From contig JALNWH010000033.1 in assembly GCA_023230985.1 (NCBI GenBank), positions 1 through 17,460 of the forward strand: 17,460 nt of DNA, read 5' to 3'. A program made the position numbers and the translations under genes. Below are positions 7,401-14,958 of this stretch, one piece after another. Source of the DNA: Bacillota bacterium (lineage in GTDB: Bacteria > Bacillota > Clostridia > Lutisporales > Lutisporaceae). Every line of letters starts with the position of its first letter. Positions within the stretch are counted from its first letter, which is position 1. Below the pieces are notes generated by a model that saw only the letters and a list, made by a program, of their open reading frames with translations, was not told the DNA's origin and did not search any database.

Positions 7401-8454
7401 AAATGATACCTTTGGCCTCACACTAGGCGGTGGTGGAGTAAAAGGCTTTGCATATATCGGTGTTTTCAAATCAAGTGAAGAAAACAGCGTAAACTGGGGC
7501 AATATGGCCGGTGTATCCGTGGGTGCCCTTGCTATAGCTATAGAAGCAGCCGGTTATGATTCCAGTGAATTTAGAAAAGTTGTAGATACTTTAGATCTTA
7601 AAAGTCTACAAATTAATGAGGCTGCCGCTTTGCCTGTTGTTAGAGAACACAAAGAATTTATGGCATTAATAAATAGTCCCGATACTCTTCCGGTCTTTAA
7701 TTTATATAATCAAAACCCCGGCAGGATAAGTGTTAGGAAAGCCGAATCTCGCATTAAGAGCATTCTGAATAATATTATCTCTTTTTCTAAAGATAAAGCA
7801 CTTTTAGACGGAGATTATCTTGAAAAATGGGTGTATGACATTTTAGCCAACAAAGGTATCAGAACTTTTGGAGATTTAAAGGATGGATTTATTGATAAAA
7901 AAAATCCCAACGGCTATAAAATAAGAATGACTTGCGTTGATGCAACCAGAATAAAAAGTGTAATATTGCCGGATGACCTTGTGTACTACGGTATAAATCC
8001 TGATGAATTTGAAGTTGCAAAAGCAGTTCGTATCAGCACTTGTATACCCTTTGCTTTCAAGCCCGTAGTAATTAAACGTAAGGGCATTAATCATTATCTG
8101 ATTGACGGGGGAGTTTTTGACACTTTCCCCTATTGGCTTATTGATAACTCTATTTACCCCGCAATTGGCTTTCGTTTTACTAATGATAAAAAAATATATA
8201 GTCTCACAACACCAATTAATATAATAAAAAATATAATTTCATCGGTTTACGATATAGGTATTCCAAGTTATTCAAAAACGGATATAAATTATATAGAGGA
8301 TATAAAAGTCTCAGATGTTGCAACATTAGATGTTAATTTAAGTGGCGAAGCTAAAGCAGAACTTATTGAATCAGGATATAATGCAGCTAATAACCTGTTT
8401 AATAGAATAGTACCCCTTTCCTTCGCCGGATTAGTAAAAAGGTTGTTTAGATAA
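7390..8454 (+). CDS. Patatin-like phospholipase
   Basis: 354-residue Ser-Asp dyad lipid acyl hydrolase. The glycine-rich oxyanion motif GLTLGGGGVKGFAYIGV is at residues 9-25, the nucleophile Ser43 is in GVSVGA, and the catalytic Asp239 is in LIDGGVFD, in the order and spacing of patatins. The middle region (about 80-180) is longer than the minimal fold and rich in Lys. There is no signal peptide or obvious membrane anchor. I chose the ATG at 7390 (MENKNDTF) because AAGGAAG precedes it and the patatin fold begins at once. A start at 7357 would add eleven residues unlike the family. It overlaps the upstream hydrolase gene by 11 bases, indicating translational coupling. Likely substrates are phospholipids or other acyl lipids. 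Confidence 0.88.
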   Translation: MENKNDTFGLTLGGGGVKGFAYIGVFKSSEENSVNWGNMAGVSVGALAIAIEAAGYDSSEFRKVVDTLDLKSLQINEAAALPVVREHKEFMALINSPDTLPVFNLYNQNPGRISVRKAESRIKSILNNIISFSKDKALLDGDYLEKWVYDILANKGIRTFGDLKDGFIDKKNPNGYKIRMTCVDATRIKSVILPDDLVYYGINPDEFEVAKAVRISTCIPFAFKPVVIKRKGINHYLIDGGVFDTFPYWLIDNSIYPAIGFRFTNDKKIYSLTTPINIIKNIISSVYDIGIPSYSKTDINYIEDIKVSDVATLDVNLSGEAKAELIESGYNAANNLFNRIVPLSFAGLVKRLFR

Positions 8455-8458
8455 ATAT

Positions 8459-8486
8459 AAAAGATAGTGGCGAAACAATATCTTTT
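8459..8486. terminator. Hairpin between the convergent patatin and DUF975 genes
   Basis: AAAAGATA (8459-8466) and TATCTTTT (8479-8486) pair perfectly around a 12-base loop, followed by T-rich sequence on the plus strand. The stem has little GC. It may terminate both convergent transcripts. Confidence 0.45.
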
Positions 8487-8499
8487 TGTTCATTTTATT

Positions 8500-9279
8500 T
8501 TAATACCCGTTTATTTCATATTCCACATCAATTTCATTATCGTCTTCACCGGATAAAATATTATATAATCTTGCAAAGGAAGCTTCCTCATATGGTATTA
8601 CAAAAACACTGCCTACACCGAAAAACAAAGAACCTAAAATATTCCAGCCCAAAAAGGACAAATCCAAGACAAACATATTCCACTTATGTCCGTCTGTTAT
8701 TAGCTTGCTTCTACCTATTGCTTCACCTGGTGTCAAATTTGGCTCTTTTGATATGATATAAGGAACCATTCTATATTCATAAGATTTTATTATTCCGGGT
8801 ATTACAAATAATAAAGTCCATAGAAAAATATAAAGATTTTTTAAAAATTGTACCTTCACAATATCAATATATTCTTCCGAATTAAATGTTGAAAATACAT
8901 CTATTGTATCTGTATCATCATACTTGAATCCATTCAAAAAAAACCTTGCTTTACCTACCTCTGCAACATTACCAACAAAAATAGTAAGAGCAGAGGTAAT
9001 TAAAAAAACCATAGGTATCATTTTTCTTGATACTTTAAAATTATAAGATAGACCCATCTTTTTCAGTCCAAAATTAAAAACCGGATTTCTAAGTCCTAAA
9101 ATCATTTTATCATTTTCAATAATTGTATGTCTTTGTTTATGTTTTGGTCTATCCCATTGTGTATTACTGGTTATGCCGCTTCCTAAAGCCCATACAATAA
9201 TGCATACTAAAAAGGCCTTTAAATAATGTTTCTTTAAAAATCTCCTTGCATAAGCTTTTACTTCCCATCTTGACCACAT
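8500..9279 (-). CDS. DUF975 family membrane protein
   Basis: 259 residues. The family has no established function. Visible marks are a basic N-terminus (MWSRWEVKAYARRFLKKHYLKAF), a first membrane span at about 22-37, and spans near 88-105, 150-165 and 203-228. The DUF975 core reads YRMVPYIISKEPNLTPGEAI and then DGHKWNMFVLDLSFLGW (about 168-211), with an IPYEEASFARLY C-terminal motif. The segment between spans one and two (about 40-85) is hydrophilic and probably specific to this lineage. GGAGG lies just before the ATG. It sits 88 bases after the threonine ammonia-lyase gene, with a possible weak promoter in between (ATTATA at 9334-9339 on the plus strand, TATAAT on the coding strand). Confidence 0.8.
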   Translation of the reverse strand: MWSRWEVKAYARRFLKKHYLKAFLVCIIVWALGSGITSNTQWDRPKHKQRHTIIENDKMILGLRNPVFNFGLKKMGLSYNFKVSRKMIPMVFLITSALTIFVGNVAEVGKARFFLNGFKYDDTDTIDVFSTFNSEEYIDIVKVQFLKNLYIFLWTLLFVIPGIIKSYEYRMVPYIISKEPNLTPGEAIGRSKLITDGHKWNMFVLDLSFLGWNILGSLFFGVGSVFVIPYEEASFARLYNILSGEDDNEIDVEYEINGY

Positions 9280-9367
9280 AAAAACGCCTCCAATTTACAA
9301 TTCTATATCTAAAGCCAAAGAACCCATATTCTTATTATAACTTTATAAATCTGCATTGTGTAGTTAT

Positions 9368-10609
9368 TTAAAACACTTTTTTAATCTTATAATTAGCTCT
9401 GTCCATTTCAGAAATAATCCGTTGTATATGTGCATAATTATTTGTCTCAACTGTTACCTCCAATTGAACTTCAGTTAGTCGATTCAAAGCTTTAAACTGA
9501 TTATGAGCTAATTTGATTACATTTGCATTTAGATTAGCAAGAATTTCTGATACTTTCAACAATTCCCCGGGTTTATCCGGCAAGTCAACAGAAAAACAAA
9601 ATATGCGGCCGCGCGAGTAAAGACCCTGATTTATCATGGATGATATAGTTAAAACATCTATGTTGCCGCCGCTTACCAAACAAACTGCTTTTTTATACCC
9701 TTTCATCTTTTTTGCTCCTGCAAGAGATAATGCACCGGCACTTTCACTAATCATTTTATGCTTTTCTAAAAAAAGCAAGACTGCTTCCATTATTTCAAAG
9801 TCTGTCACTGTTATTATATCATCTACATAGTCCCTTATGATAGAGTAGGTTATTGCCCCCGGTTTTTTTACTGCGACACCATCTGCAATGGTACTTACCT
9901 TTTTTAAATTTATTAGTCTCTTGTTATCTACTGACTCTTTCATAGAGTTTGCACCTTCCGGCTCTACACCTATTATCTTTATATTTGGATTCAAAGATTT
10001 GGCAGCTATAGCAATACCGCTTATCAATCCGCCTCCTCCAACGGGCACAAGAATACAATCTACATCACTAAGCTCTTTTAATATTTCAAAAGCAATAGTC
10101 CCTTGCCCCTCTATCACATCTAAATCATCAAAGGGATGTATGAATATATAGTCGTGTTCTTTTTCCAATCTACATGCCTCAGCATATGCATCATCATAGC
10201 AATCTTCAGCTAATATAACCTTAGCACCATAATTTTTAGTAGCTTCAACTTTGATTAAGGGAGTCGTTTTGGGCATGACAACAGTTGCTTCAACATTGAG
10301 CCTCTGTGCAGCAAAAGCAACACCTTGGGCATGATTTCCCGCCGAGGAACAGATAAGACCTCTGCGACGCTCATATTGAGATAACTTACTAATTTTATTA
10401 TAAGCTCCGCGAATTTTGAAGGATCCGGTATTCTGCAAATTTTCCGGTTTAATATATACCTCCATTCCGCTTTCCTTGCTAAAAACAGGGCTATAGATAA
10501 GTTCTGTCGGTTTTATCACATTGTCTAAATTCTTTTTCGCTTTTTCAAAATCCAACAACTCTAATACCTCACTTGTTTCGTGCATTACTTGATTCTTTAA
10601 TAATTGCAT
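9368..10609 (-). CDS. ilvA: Threonine ammonia-lyase with one C-terminal ACT domain
   Basis: 413-residue PLP enzyme deaminating L-threonine to 2-oxobutanoate and ammonia, the first step toward isoleucine; it can also act on serine. The PLP lysine is Lys65 in TGSFKIRGAYNK, the substrate loop SSAGNHAQG is at 88-96 and the phosphate-binding GGGGLISG at 191-198. One ACT domain (about 335-413, starting FCFSVDLPDKPGELLK) identifies the single-ACT type (TIGR01127 class) rather than the two-ACT IlvA of enterobacteria. GGAGG lies directly before the ATG. No other ilv gene adjoins. The long leader is a T-box, so expression rises when the cognate tRNA is uncharged. That favours a biosynthetic over a catabolic role. 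Confidence 0.93.
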   Translation of the reverse strand: MQLLKNQVMHETSEVLELLDFEKAKKNLDNVIKPTELIYSPVFSKESGMEVYIKPENLQNTGSFKIRGAYNKISKLSQYERRRGLICSSAGNHAQGVAFAAQRLNVEATVVMPKTTPLIKVEATKNYGAKVILAEDCYDDAYAEACRLEKEHDYIFIHPFDDLDVIEGQGTIAFEILKELSDVDCILVPVGGGGLISGIAIAAKSLNPNIKIIGVEPEGANSMKESVDNKRLINLKKVSTIADGVAVKKPGAITYSIIRDYVDDIITVTDFEIMEAVLLFLEKHKMISESAGALSLAGAKKMKGYKKAVCLVSGGNIDVLTISSMINQGLYSRGRIFCFSVDLPDKPGELLKVSEILANLNANVIKLAHNQFKALNRLTEVQLEVTVETNNYAHIQRIISEMDRANYKIKKVF

Positions 10610-10652
10610 ATTATTCCTCCGTCTTTTTTTATTGTTTCATGATTTTCGCAAC

Positions 10653-10687
10653 AAAAAAACCCGCCCTAATCATTCAAGGACGAGTTT
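10653..10687 (-). terminator. T-box intrinsic terminator
   Basis: On the minus strand AAACTCGTCCT pairs with AGGGCGGGTTT around a nine-base loop and runs into seven Ts (10653-10659). It competes with the antiterminator formed by the T-box bulge sequence just upstream. Confidence 0.85.
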
Positions 10688-10920
10688 ACCCGCGGTACCA
10701 CCTTAATAGTGCTAAATAAAAAGCACCACCTTTTTCAGTTCAAACAAACCTAAGTCGATAATGAGACTAATCAGCTCCCTTTACTTTGCTAATAATATAT
10801 TTCAAAGGAGCAGCTCCGGAGGGATTCATATTTATCAAAAGTATCGGCTTGCACCACGTACCGACTCTCTATAACTTTTTGCAATAAACATCGTTCTCCA
10901 TCATGGCAATCATGGCAATA
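10653..10920 (-). promoter_or_regulatory. T-box leader controlling ilvA
   Basis: On the minus strand the leader has a Stem I with AGAGAG, the distal GGTGCAAGCCGA loop and GGAGC. It then has a GTGCT/AGCAC hairpin (Stem III region) and the invariant T-box AAGGTGGTACCGCGG (10690-10704). A terminator with seven Ts follows. The specifier region reads TATGAATCCCTCCGG: in the GAA-NNN register the codon is UCC (Ser), one base earlier it is AUC (Ile). Isoleucine fits the gene product better, but the register is unresolved. A direct repeat, TTGCCATGA twice, opens the leader (10901-10918). Confidence 0.93.
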
Positions 10921-10942
10921 TAAATTTTAACAAGTTTTTATT

Positions 10943-10971
10943 ATTTAATCACATTTATTTTCTCTTGTCAA
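10943..10971 (-). promoter_or_regulatory. Promoter of the T-box/ilvA transcript
   Basis: TTGACA (10966-10971) and TTAAAT (10943-10948) on the minus strand, 17 bases apart. The -35 box is perfect and the -10 box matches 4 of 6 bases. It lies directly above the T-box leader. Confidence 0.65.
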
Positions 10972-11097
10972 TAAAAATATTTTGTTAAGTCTTTACTTCT
11001 CTTGAACTATTTTTATTTTTTAGATGTTTTAATTCTTGCTTCTTGTATATCAATATGATATCATTATGGTATTAATATAATATGTGGGGTGAAGTAT

Positions 11098-12123
11098 ATG
11101 AAAGAAAAAACTTTGAAAACAAAAGCAGGGATGCCTGCGTTGATTCTCTTTATTTTTCTTTATATTGTTGCAATCGGTTCTATTATTCTTGGTGCATTAC
11201 TTTCAAGTCGAGATAATAAAACCTTTGGTACATTTCTTTTAGTAATAGGATCGCTTTGGGCTACCATCGGTTTCATTCCTTTTTTAGGGCTGAAAGTTAT
11301 AAAGCCGCAGGAAGCTTTGGTTCTTACTTTGTTCGGTAAGTATTCAGGTACCCTGAAGGAAGAAGGCTTCTATTATGTAAACCCTTTTTCTGTAGCTGTT
11401 AACCCTGCTGCTAAAACACGCCTGGGGCAAAGCGGTGATGTCGATAGTGGCTCACCTTCTAAACTCGTTTTTTCTAAAGACGGAAATATTATTCAGTCTG
11501 ATAGAACGAGTAAGAAGATTTCTTTAAAGGTTATGACACTGAATAATAGCAAGCAGAAGGTTAATGATGTTCTAGGCAATCCTGTGGAAATTGGAATAGC
11601 TGTAATGTGGAAGGTTGTTGATACTGCTAAAGCAGTTTTTAATGTGGATAATTTTAAAGAATACCTTTCCCTTCAATGCGATAGTGCTGTCAGAAATATT
11701 GTCCGAATTTACCCTTATGATGTCGCTCCCGGTATTGATACAACAGGCGATGGAGAACCGGACGAAGGCAGTCTAAGAGGTTCAAGTGCTCTGGTAGCCG
11801 AGCGTATTAGAAAGGAAATACAAGATAAAGTAAAAGATGCGGGTATTGACGTTTTGGAAGCACGCATTACCTACCTCGCCTATGCCCAAGAGATTGCCGC
11901 AGTGATGCTGCAAAGACAACAAGCCAGTGCAATTATTGATGCCAGAAAGATGATTGTTGACGGTGCTGTTGGTATGGTGGAAATGGCTTTGGAGAAACTA
12001 AGTGAAAATGATGTAGTAACATTGGATGAGGAACGTAAGGCCGCTATGGTTTCTAATCTTTTAGTTGTCCTATGTGGCAGCAAGGATGCACAGCCCATTG
12101 TTAATAGCGGCAGTCTTTATTAA
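11098..12123 (+). CDS. SPFH/Band 7 domain membrane protein
   Basis: 341 residues. Two N-terminal membrane segments (about 12-36 and 42-62) are followed by an SPFH domain starting near LKVIKPQEALVLTLFGKY. This includes the GFYYVNPF motif, typical of stomatin/flotillin-like proteins that form large membrane-bound assemblies. The C-terminal part (about 225-300) has the helical segment AYAQEIAAVMLQRQQASAIIDARK seen in prohibitin-like proteins. I prefer the ATG at 11098, with GGGGTG seven bases upstream. A GTG at 11089 overlaps that ribosome site. TATAAT at 11076-11081 is a probable -10 box, and a perfect 10-base palindrome ATGATATCAT (11055-11064) lies in the promoter region. The next gene starts two bases after the stop. 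Confidence 0.85.
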   Translation: MKEKTLKTKAGMPALILFIFLYIVAIGSIILGALLSSRDNKTFGTFLLVIGSLWATIGFIPFLGLKVIKPQEALVLTLFGKYSGTLKEEGFYYVNPFSVAVNPAAKTRLGQSGDVDSGSPSKLVFSKDGNIIQSDRTSKKISLKVMTLNNSKQKVNDVLGNPVEIGIAVMWKVVDTAKAVFNVDNFKEYLSLQCDSAVRNIVRIYPYDVAPGIDTTGDGEPDEGSLRGSSALVAERIRKEIQDKVKDAGIDVLEARITYLAYAQEIAAVMLQRQQASAIIDARKMIVDGAVGMVEMALEKLSENDVVTLDEERKAAMVSNLLVVLCGSKDAQPIVNSGSLY

Positions 12124-12125
12124 AA

Positions 12126-12311
12126 ATGAGTGAACCAAAAAAACAAATCCCCTTAAGATTATCTCCAAAGTTATATAAGGAAATTGCTGCTTGGGCAGAA
12201 GATGACTTTCGCTCTATGAACGGACAGATAGAATACCTTTTGACGGAATGTGTAAGAAAAAGAAAAAAGAGTATAGAAAAGGCAAAGAATGAAAATGCAC
12301 ATGGTTCGTGA
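12126..12311 (+). CDS. Arc-like ribbon-helix-helix small protein, SPFH partner
   Basis: 61 residues. The stretch KKQIPLRLSPKLYKEIAAWAEDDFRSMNGQIEYLLTECV has the strand-helix-helix pattern of Arc/MetJ-type DNA-binding proteins: an alternating polar/hydrophobic strand (QIPLRLS) and then two helices split by RSMNGQ. The tail is Lys-rich. It starts two bases after the SPFH stop and has only a poor ribosome site (TTTATTAAAA), so it is probably translated by coupling. This small protein following an SPFH gene is, to my knowledge, a recurring pairing in Firmicutes. Whether it regulates the SPFH gene or acts with the protein is unknown. Confidence 0.75.
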   Translation: MSEPKKQIPLRLSPKLYKEIAAWAEDDFRSMNGQIEYLLTECVRKRKKSIEKAKNENAHGS

Positions 12312-12353
12312 GGAAACTTTTTATAGATTGATATTATGTCTGAATCTTTCCTC
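12310..12353. terminator. Hairpin between the convergent RHH and tupC genes
   Basis: GAGGAA (12310-12315) pairs with TTCCTC (12348-12353) and the inner AGATT pairs with AATCT, with a nine-base bulge on the left arm. It overlaps both stop codons. No long T tail, so termination strength is uncertain. Confidence 0.4.
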
Positions 12354-12966
12354 TATTCATATTAATTACAGCATGGCATAGTCTTTCCGATTGTTGTATA
12401 TTATGGGTTACAATTATGATTGTACCCTTATTTTTTAAATTAAATTGTGTAATAGCATTTTCCATAGTCACTATATATTCCGGATCTATGTTTGATGTAG
12501 GTTCATCCAATAGAAGGAGTTTGGGATTAAATACTAAGGCCCTTGCTAAGGCTACTTTTTGTGATTCTCCCCCGGAGAGTTTATTTCCTCTTTTATCCAT
12601 TAAGTCTGTTATCTCCAATTTTTTCATCACATCCAAAACTTTTGCTTTGGATTCCTTTTTGTTCATATTACGGAGTTTTAAAGGGTATTCTATATTTTCA
12701 TATACAGTCCTTTTTAGCAGGTAAGGTTTTTGAAATACTATAGTCATTGCTTGTTTTACCTTTTTGCTGAATTTATTATTATCGTAAAACACTTCACCTA
12801 AAAACTCCTTATCCAAACCGCCTATTATATTAAGTAAAGTTGTTTTTCCACAACCATTAGGACCTGTAATTCCGGTAATTTTTTCTTTTTCAATATTCAA
12901 GTAATCAATATCTAAAACTTGGTTGTCACCGTAGTATTTTTCTACGTTCCTAATTTCTATATTCAT
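12334..12966 (-). CDS. tupC: Tungstate ABC transporter ATP-binding protein
   Basis: 210-residue ATPase. Walker A GPNGCGKT is at 35-42, the Q-loop at VFQKPYL (77-83), the signature LSGGE at 130-134, Walker B LLLLDEP at 150-156 and the H-loop His188. It is shorter than molybdate ModC (about 350 residues) because it lacks the C-terminal TOBE/MOP regulatory domain, as expected for TupC. One base separates it from the tupB stop; the GAGGAG within the last codons of tupB serves as its ribosome site. It energises tungstate import with TupB and TupA. The specific tungstate call depends mainly on TupA and operon structure. Confidence 0.88.
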   Translation of the reverse strand: MNIEIRNVEKYYGDNQVLDIDYLNIEKEKITGITGPNGCGKTTLLNIIGGLDKEFLGEVFYDNNKFSKKVKQAMTIVFQKPYLLKRTVYENIEYPLKLRNMNKKESKAKVLDVMKKLEITDLMDKRGNKLSGGESQKVALARALVFNPKLLLLDEPTSNIDPEYIVTMENAITQFNLKNKGTIIIVTHNIQQSERLCHAVINMNRGKIQT

Positions 12967-12967
12967 T

Positions 12968-13657
12968 TTATTTCTCCTCGCTATAGGAATATATGATGCT
13001 ATGTATAACGAAGGATATAAGAATTAATATAATTCCCAAAGCTATTGCCATGGGGTAATCTCCCATTGAATTCATCATGGATATTGTAGTTGTGATAACT
13101 CTCGTGTGATGCTTAATATTACCTCCGACTATCATTACCGCCCCAACTTCTGATATTGCTCTTGAAAAGGAAGTAGCAACATTTACTAAAATGTCTACTT
13201 TTAGTTCTCTAATAATTAATACGATGATTTCTAGCCTATTGGCTCCAAGGGCAAGTCCTATTTTTTCGATTATTTCGCCGCGGCTTTTAGCTAAACCATA
13301 TGTAAGTCCGAAAACATAAGGGCTTACTAGCAATACTTGTGCTATAATCATAGCTTTTCTAGTATATAATAAATCAAACCTGCCAAAGGGACCTTTCCTT
13401 GCCAGTATAATTACAACTACTAAACCTATTACAACTGTCGGTATGCTCATCATTGTATAAGTAATTCTACTAAAAAGCTTTTTCCACCTAAATTCTTTGA
13501 TTCCAAAATATACAGATAGAGGTACAGAAATTAAGGAGCCAATTATGGTAGCTGTTATTGACACAAACAGTGATAAAGAAACTATAGAGAATACTTCCTT
13601 ATCAAAACTAACTAATAAATTGAGTGCGTCTTTAAAACCTTTTACTATATAATCCAT
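12968..13657 (-). CDS. tupB: Tungstate ABC transporter permease
   Basis: 229-residue membrane subunit with five to six spans, starting near 24-48 (FSIVSLSLFVSITATIIGSL). The cytoplasmic coupling loop ALGANRLEIIVLIIRELK (about 135-152) matches the EAA motif of binding-protein-dependent permeases. The stretch SRAISEVGAVMIVGGNIKHHTRVITT is characteristic of TupB/WtpB-type oxyanion permeases. It is the middle gene of tupA-tupB-tupC on one strand, 28 bases after tupA. Confidence 0.9.
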   Translation of the reverse strand: MDYIVKGFKDALNLLVSFDKEVFSIVSLSLFVSITATIIGSLISVPLSVYFGIKEFRWKKLFSRITYTMMSIPTVVIGLVVVIILARKGPFGRFDLLYTRKAMIIAQVLLVSPYVFGLTYGLAKSRGEIIEKIGLALGANRLEIIVLIIRELKVDILVNVATSFSRAISEVGAVMIVGGNIKHHTRVITTTISMMNSMGDYPMAIALGIILILISFVIHSIIYSYSEEK

Positions 13658-13685
13658 AAAGGCTCCTTTCTGTGCGATTGATTAC

Positions 13686-14561
13686 CTAGTTTGCATTAGG
13701 TACGAATAGAGCTTGCCCATATTCTTCCACACCGAACTTACTTATTAGTTCTTGTCCTCTTTCTGAAATCAACCAATTCATAAATTCTAGAGCACCTTCA
13801 TGGTTTATTTGATCTGCTTTATCCCCTAGGACTTCCGGGTTAACAGGGATTACACCATATTGATTTAACAGATTTTCATCGCCTTCGATAACTATTTCCA
13901 AATCCAGATCATTTTTCATACTCAAGTAAGTCGCTCTATCTGTTATAGTATAAGCCTCTTTCTCATTTGCCATAGTGAGAACTGCTCCCATTCCTGCTCC
14001 TGCATCTAAATACCATTCGCCGGCAGGCTCGATGTTTACAGCTTTCCATATGGCTAATTCTTTTTTATGTGTTCCGGAGTCATCACCGCGGGATACAAAT
14101 ACTAATTCTTTTTCTTTTATAGTTGATAATGCTTTTTCGATATTATCTCCTTTTTCTACCATGGTGTCACCGGTGGGTCCTACTAATATAAAGTCATTAT
14201 ACATTACGTCATGCCTTTCTGTTCCTGCACCTTCTTCTAAGAATTCCAACTCAGATGCCTTAGCATGTACTAAAAGCACATCTGCTTCTCCATCTCTACC
14301 CATTTGTAGAGCCTGTCCGGTTCCTACGGCTATAACTTTTACTTCTATACCGGTATCATTTTTAAATTCCGGTAATAAGAAATCAAGCAAGCCTGAGTCT
14401 TGGGTGCTTGTTGTCGTAGACAGAATTATTTCCCCACCTATTTTTTCTTGACCGTTTTCCGGTTCTTGACCTGTATCAGGTTCTTCCTTTGGGCTGCATG
14501 CCGCTACTGAAAATATCAGTATGACTGCCAATGCCAATAACAATACTTTTTTCTTACTCAT
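13686..14561 (-). CDS. tupA: Tungstate-binding lipoprotein
   Basis: 291 residues. The signal peptide has a KKK n-region and a hydrophobic core and ends in the lipobox VAAC, with Cys22 as the lipidation site. A Glu/Gln/Gly-rich linker (23-43) leads to the binding domain. The oxyanion motif TTTSTQDSG at 49-57 and the GTGQALQMGRDGEADVLLVH segment (about 79-98) are the TupA/WtpA-family signature. Other marks are FVSRGDDSGTHKKE and GMGAVLTMANEKEAY. It is anchored outside the membrane and hands tungstate to TupB. GGAGG lies six bases before the ATG. A structured leader and strong promoter precede it. Molybdate selectivity cannot be excluded from sequence, but family features favour tungstate. Confidence 0.92.
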   Translation of the reverse strand: MSKKKVLLLALAVILIFSVAACSPKEEPDTGQEPENGQEKIGGEIILSTTTSTQDSGLLDFLLPEFKNDTGIEVKVIAVGTGQALQMGRDGEADVLLVHAKASELEFLEEGAGTERHDVMYNDFILVGPTGDTMVEKGDNIEKALSTIKEKELVFVSRGDDSGTHKKELAIWKAVNIEPAGEWYLDAGAGMGAVLTMANEKEAYTITDRATYLSMKNDLDLEIVIEGDENLLNQYGVIPVNPEVLGDKADQINHEGALEFMNWLISERGQELISKFGVEEYGQALFVPNAN

Positions 14562-14635
14562 TTTTTCCTCCTTTAATTCTTTTAAAATATGATTTAAGTA
14601 TATAGTAGTAGTAACCGGCCTAATATATTGAGCAG

Positions 14636-14663
14636 AAAAAAAACAGCCACCTTTTGGGAGCTG
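14636..14663 (-). terminator. Intrinsic terminator in the tup leader
   Basis: On the minus strand CAGCTCCC (14656-14663) pairs with GGTGGCTG (14644-14651) around an AAAA loop with one mismatch and one G-U pair, followed by eight Ts (14636-14643). It lies about 75 bases before the tupA start, so it attenuates rather than ends the operon. Confidence 0.85.
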
Positions 14664-14760
14664 CTATATTTCTACTTTCCAAAAGGGAGGCATAATCGTT
14701 TCCAATCATACCTTATCGGGTTGCTTCCATAGTATAAACCCTTAGGAATAACAACCTCGT
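14636..14760 (-). promoter_or_regulatory. Structured tupABC leader, candidate Moco/Tuco-type riboswitch
   Basis: On the minus strand one hairpin pairs GGTTG with CAACC and TTCC with GGAA (14756-14719). The next stem is ten uninterrupted pairs, GGTATGATTG with CGATTATGCC, capped by a GAAA tetraloop (14712-14689). CCTTTTGG (14679-14686) is perfectly complementary to CCAAAAGG (14650-14657), which is part of the terminator, so it can act as antiterminator. The GCCTCCC after a GNRA-capped stem recalls the Moco RNA motif, from memory. Family membership is unconfirmed; control by tungstate or its cofactor is inferred from the downstream genes. Confidence 0.7.
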
Positions 14761-14783
14761 AGAAGTATTGAAATTTCTAAATA

Positions 14784-14812
14784 ACTATACCATATTTTTA
14801 TTAAAAGGTCAA
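14784..14812 (-). promoter_or_regulatory. Sigma-A promoter of tupABC
   Basis: TTGACC (14807-14812), a 17-base spacer and TATAGT (14784-14789) on the minus strand. Transcription would start just above the structured leader. Confidence 0.75.
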
Positions 14813-14876
14813 AACTAAAAGAATAATAAATTATACTTATACTTTTCGCTTGAGTTATAGAAATTCTGAATAGTTG

Positions 14877-14905
14877 TTGTATTAAATTTTTGTTATCAAT
14901 ATAAT
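14877..14905 (+). promoter_or_regulatory. Promoter of the desulfurase-like gene
   Basis: TTGTAT (14877-14882), a 17-base spacer and TATAAT (14900-14905), about 54 bases above the ATG at 14959. It is divergent from the tup promoter. The rest of the 14813-14958 gap shows nothing else recognisable. Confidence 0.6.
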
Positions 14906-14958
14906 GAGGTTATGATTGCCGGTTACGGTGATAAAAATTTAATAAAAGAGGTAAAATT

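Noticed and set aside
9888..10151. Open frame antisense to ilvA
   Set aside because: Shadow of the PLP-enzyme frame; the glycine-rich motif on the minus strand explains its proline run.
13975..14451. 158-residue open frame antisense to tupA
   Set aside because: It is a shadow of the TupA frame; the composition (Ser/Pro/Thr rich) and the lack of a ribosome site do not support a gene.
14636..14760. Repeat-like AAAAGGGAGG and CCAAAAGGTGG segments as a mobile-element end
   Set aside because: They are complementary halves of a terminator/antiterminator switch, and no transposase or target duplication is present.
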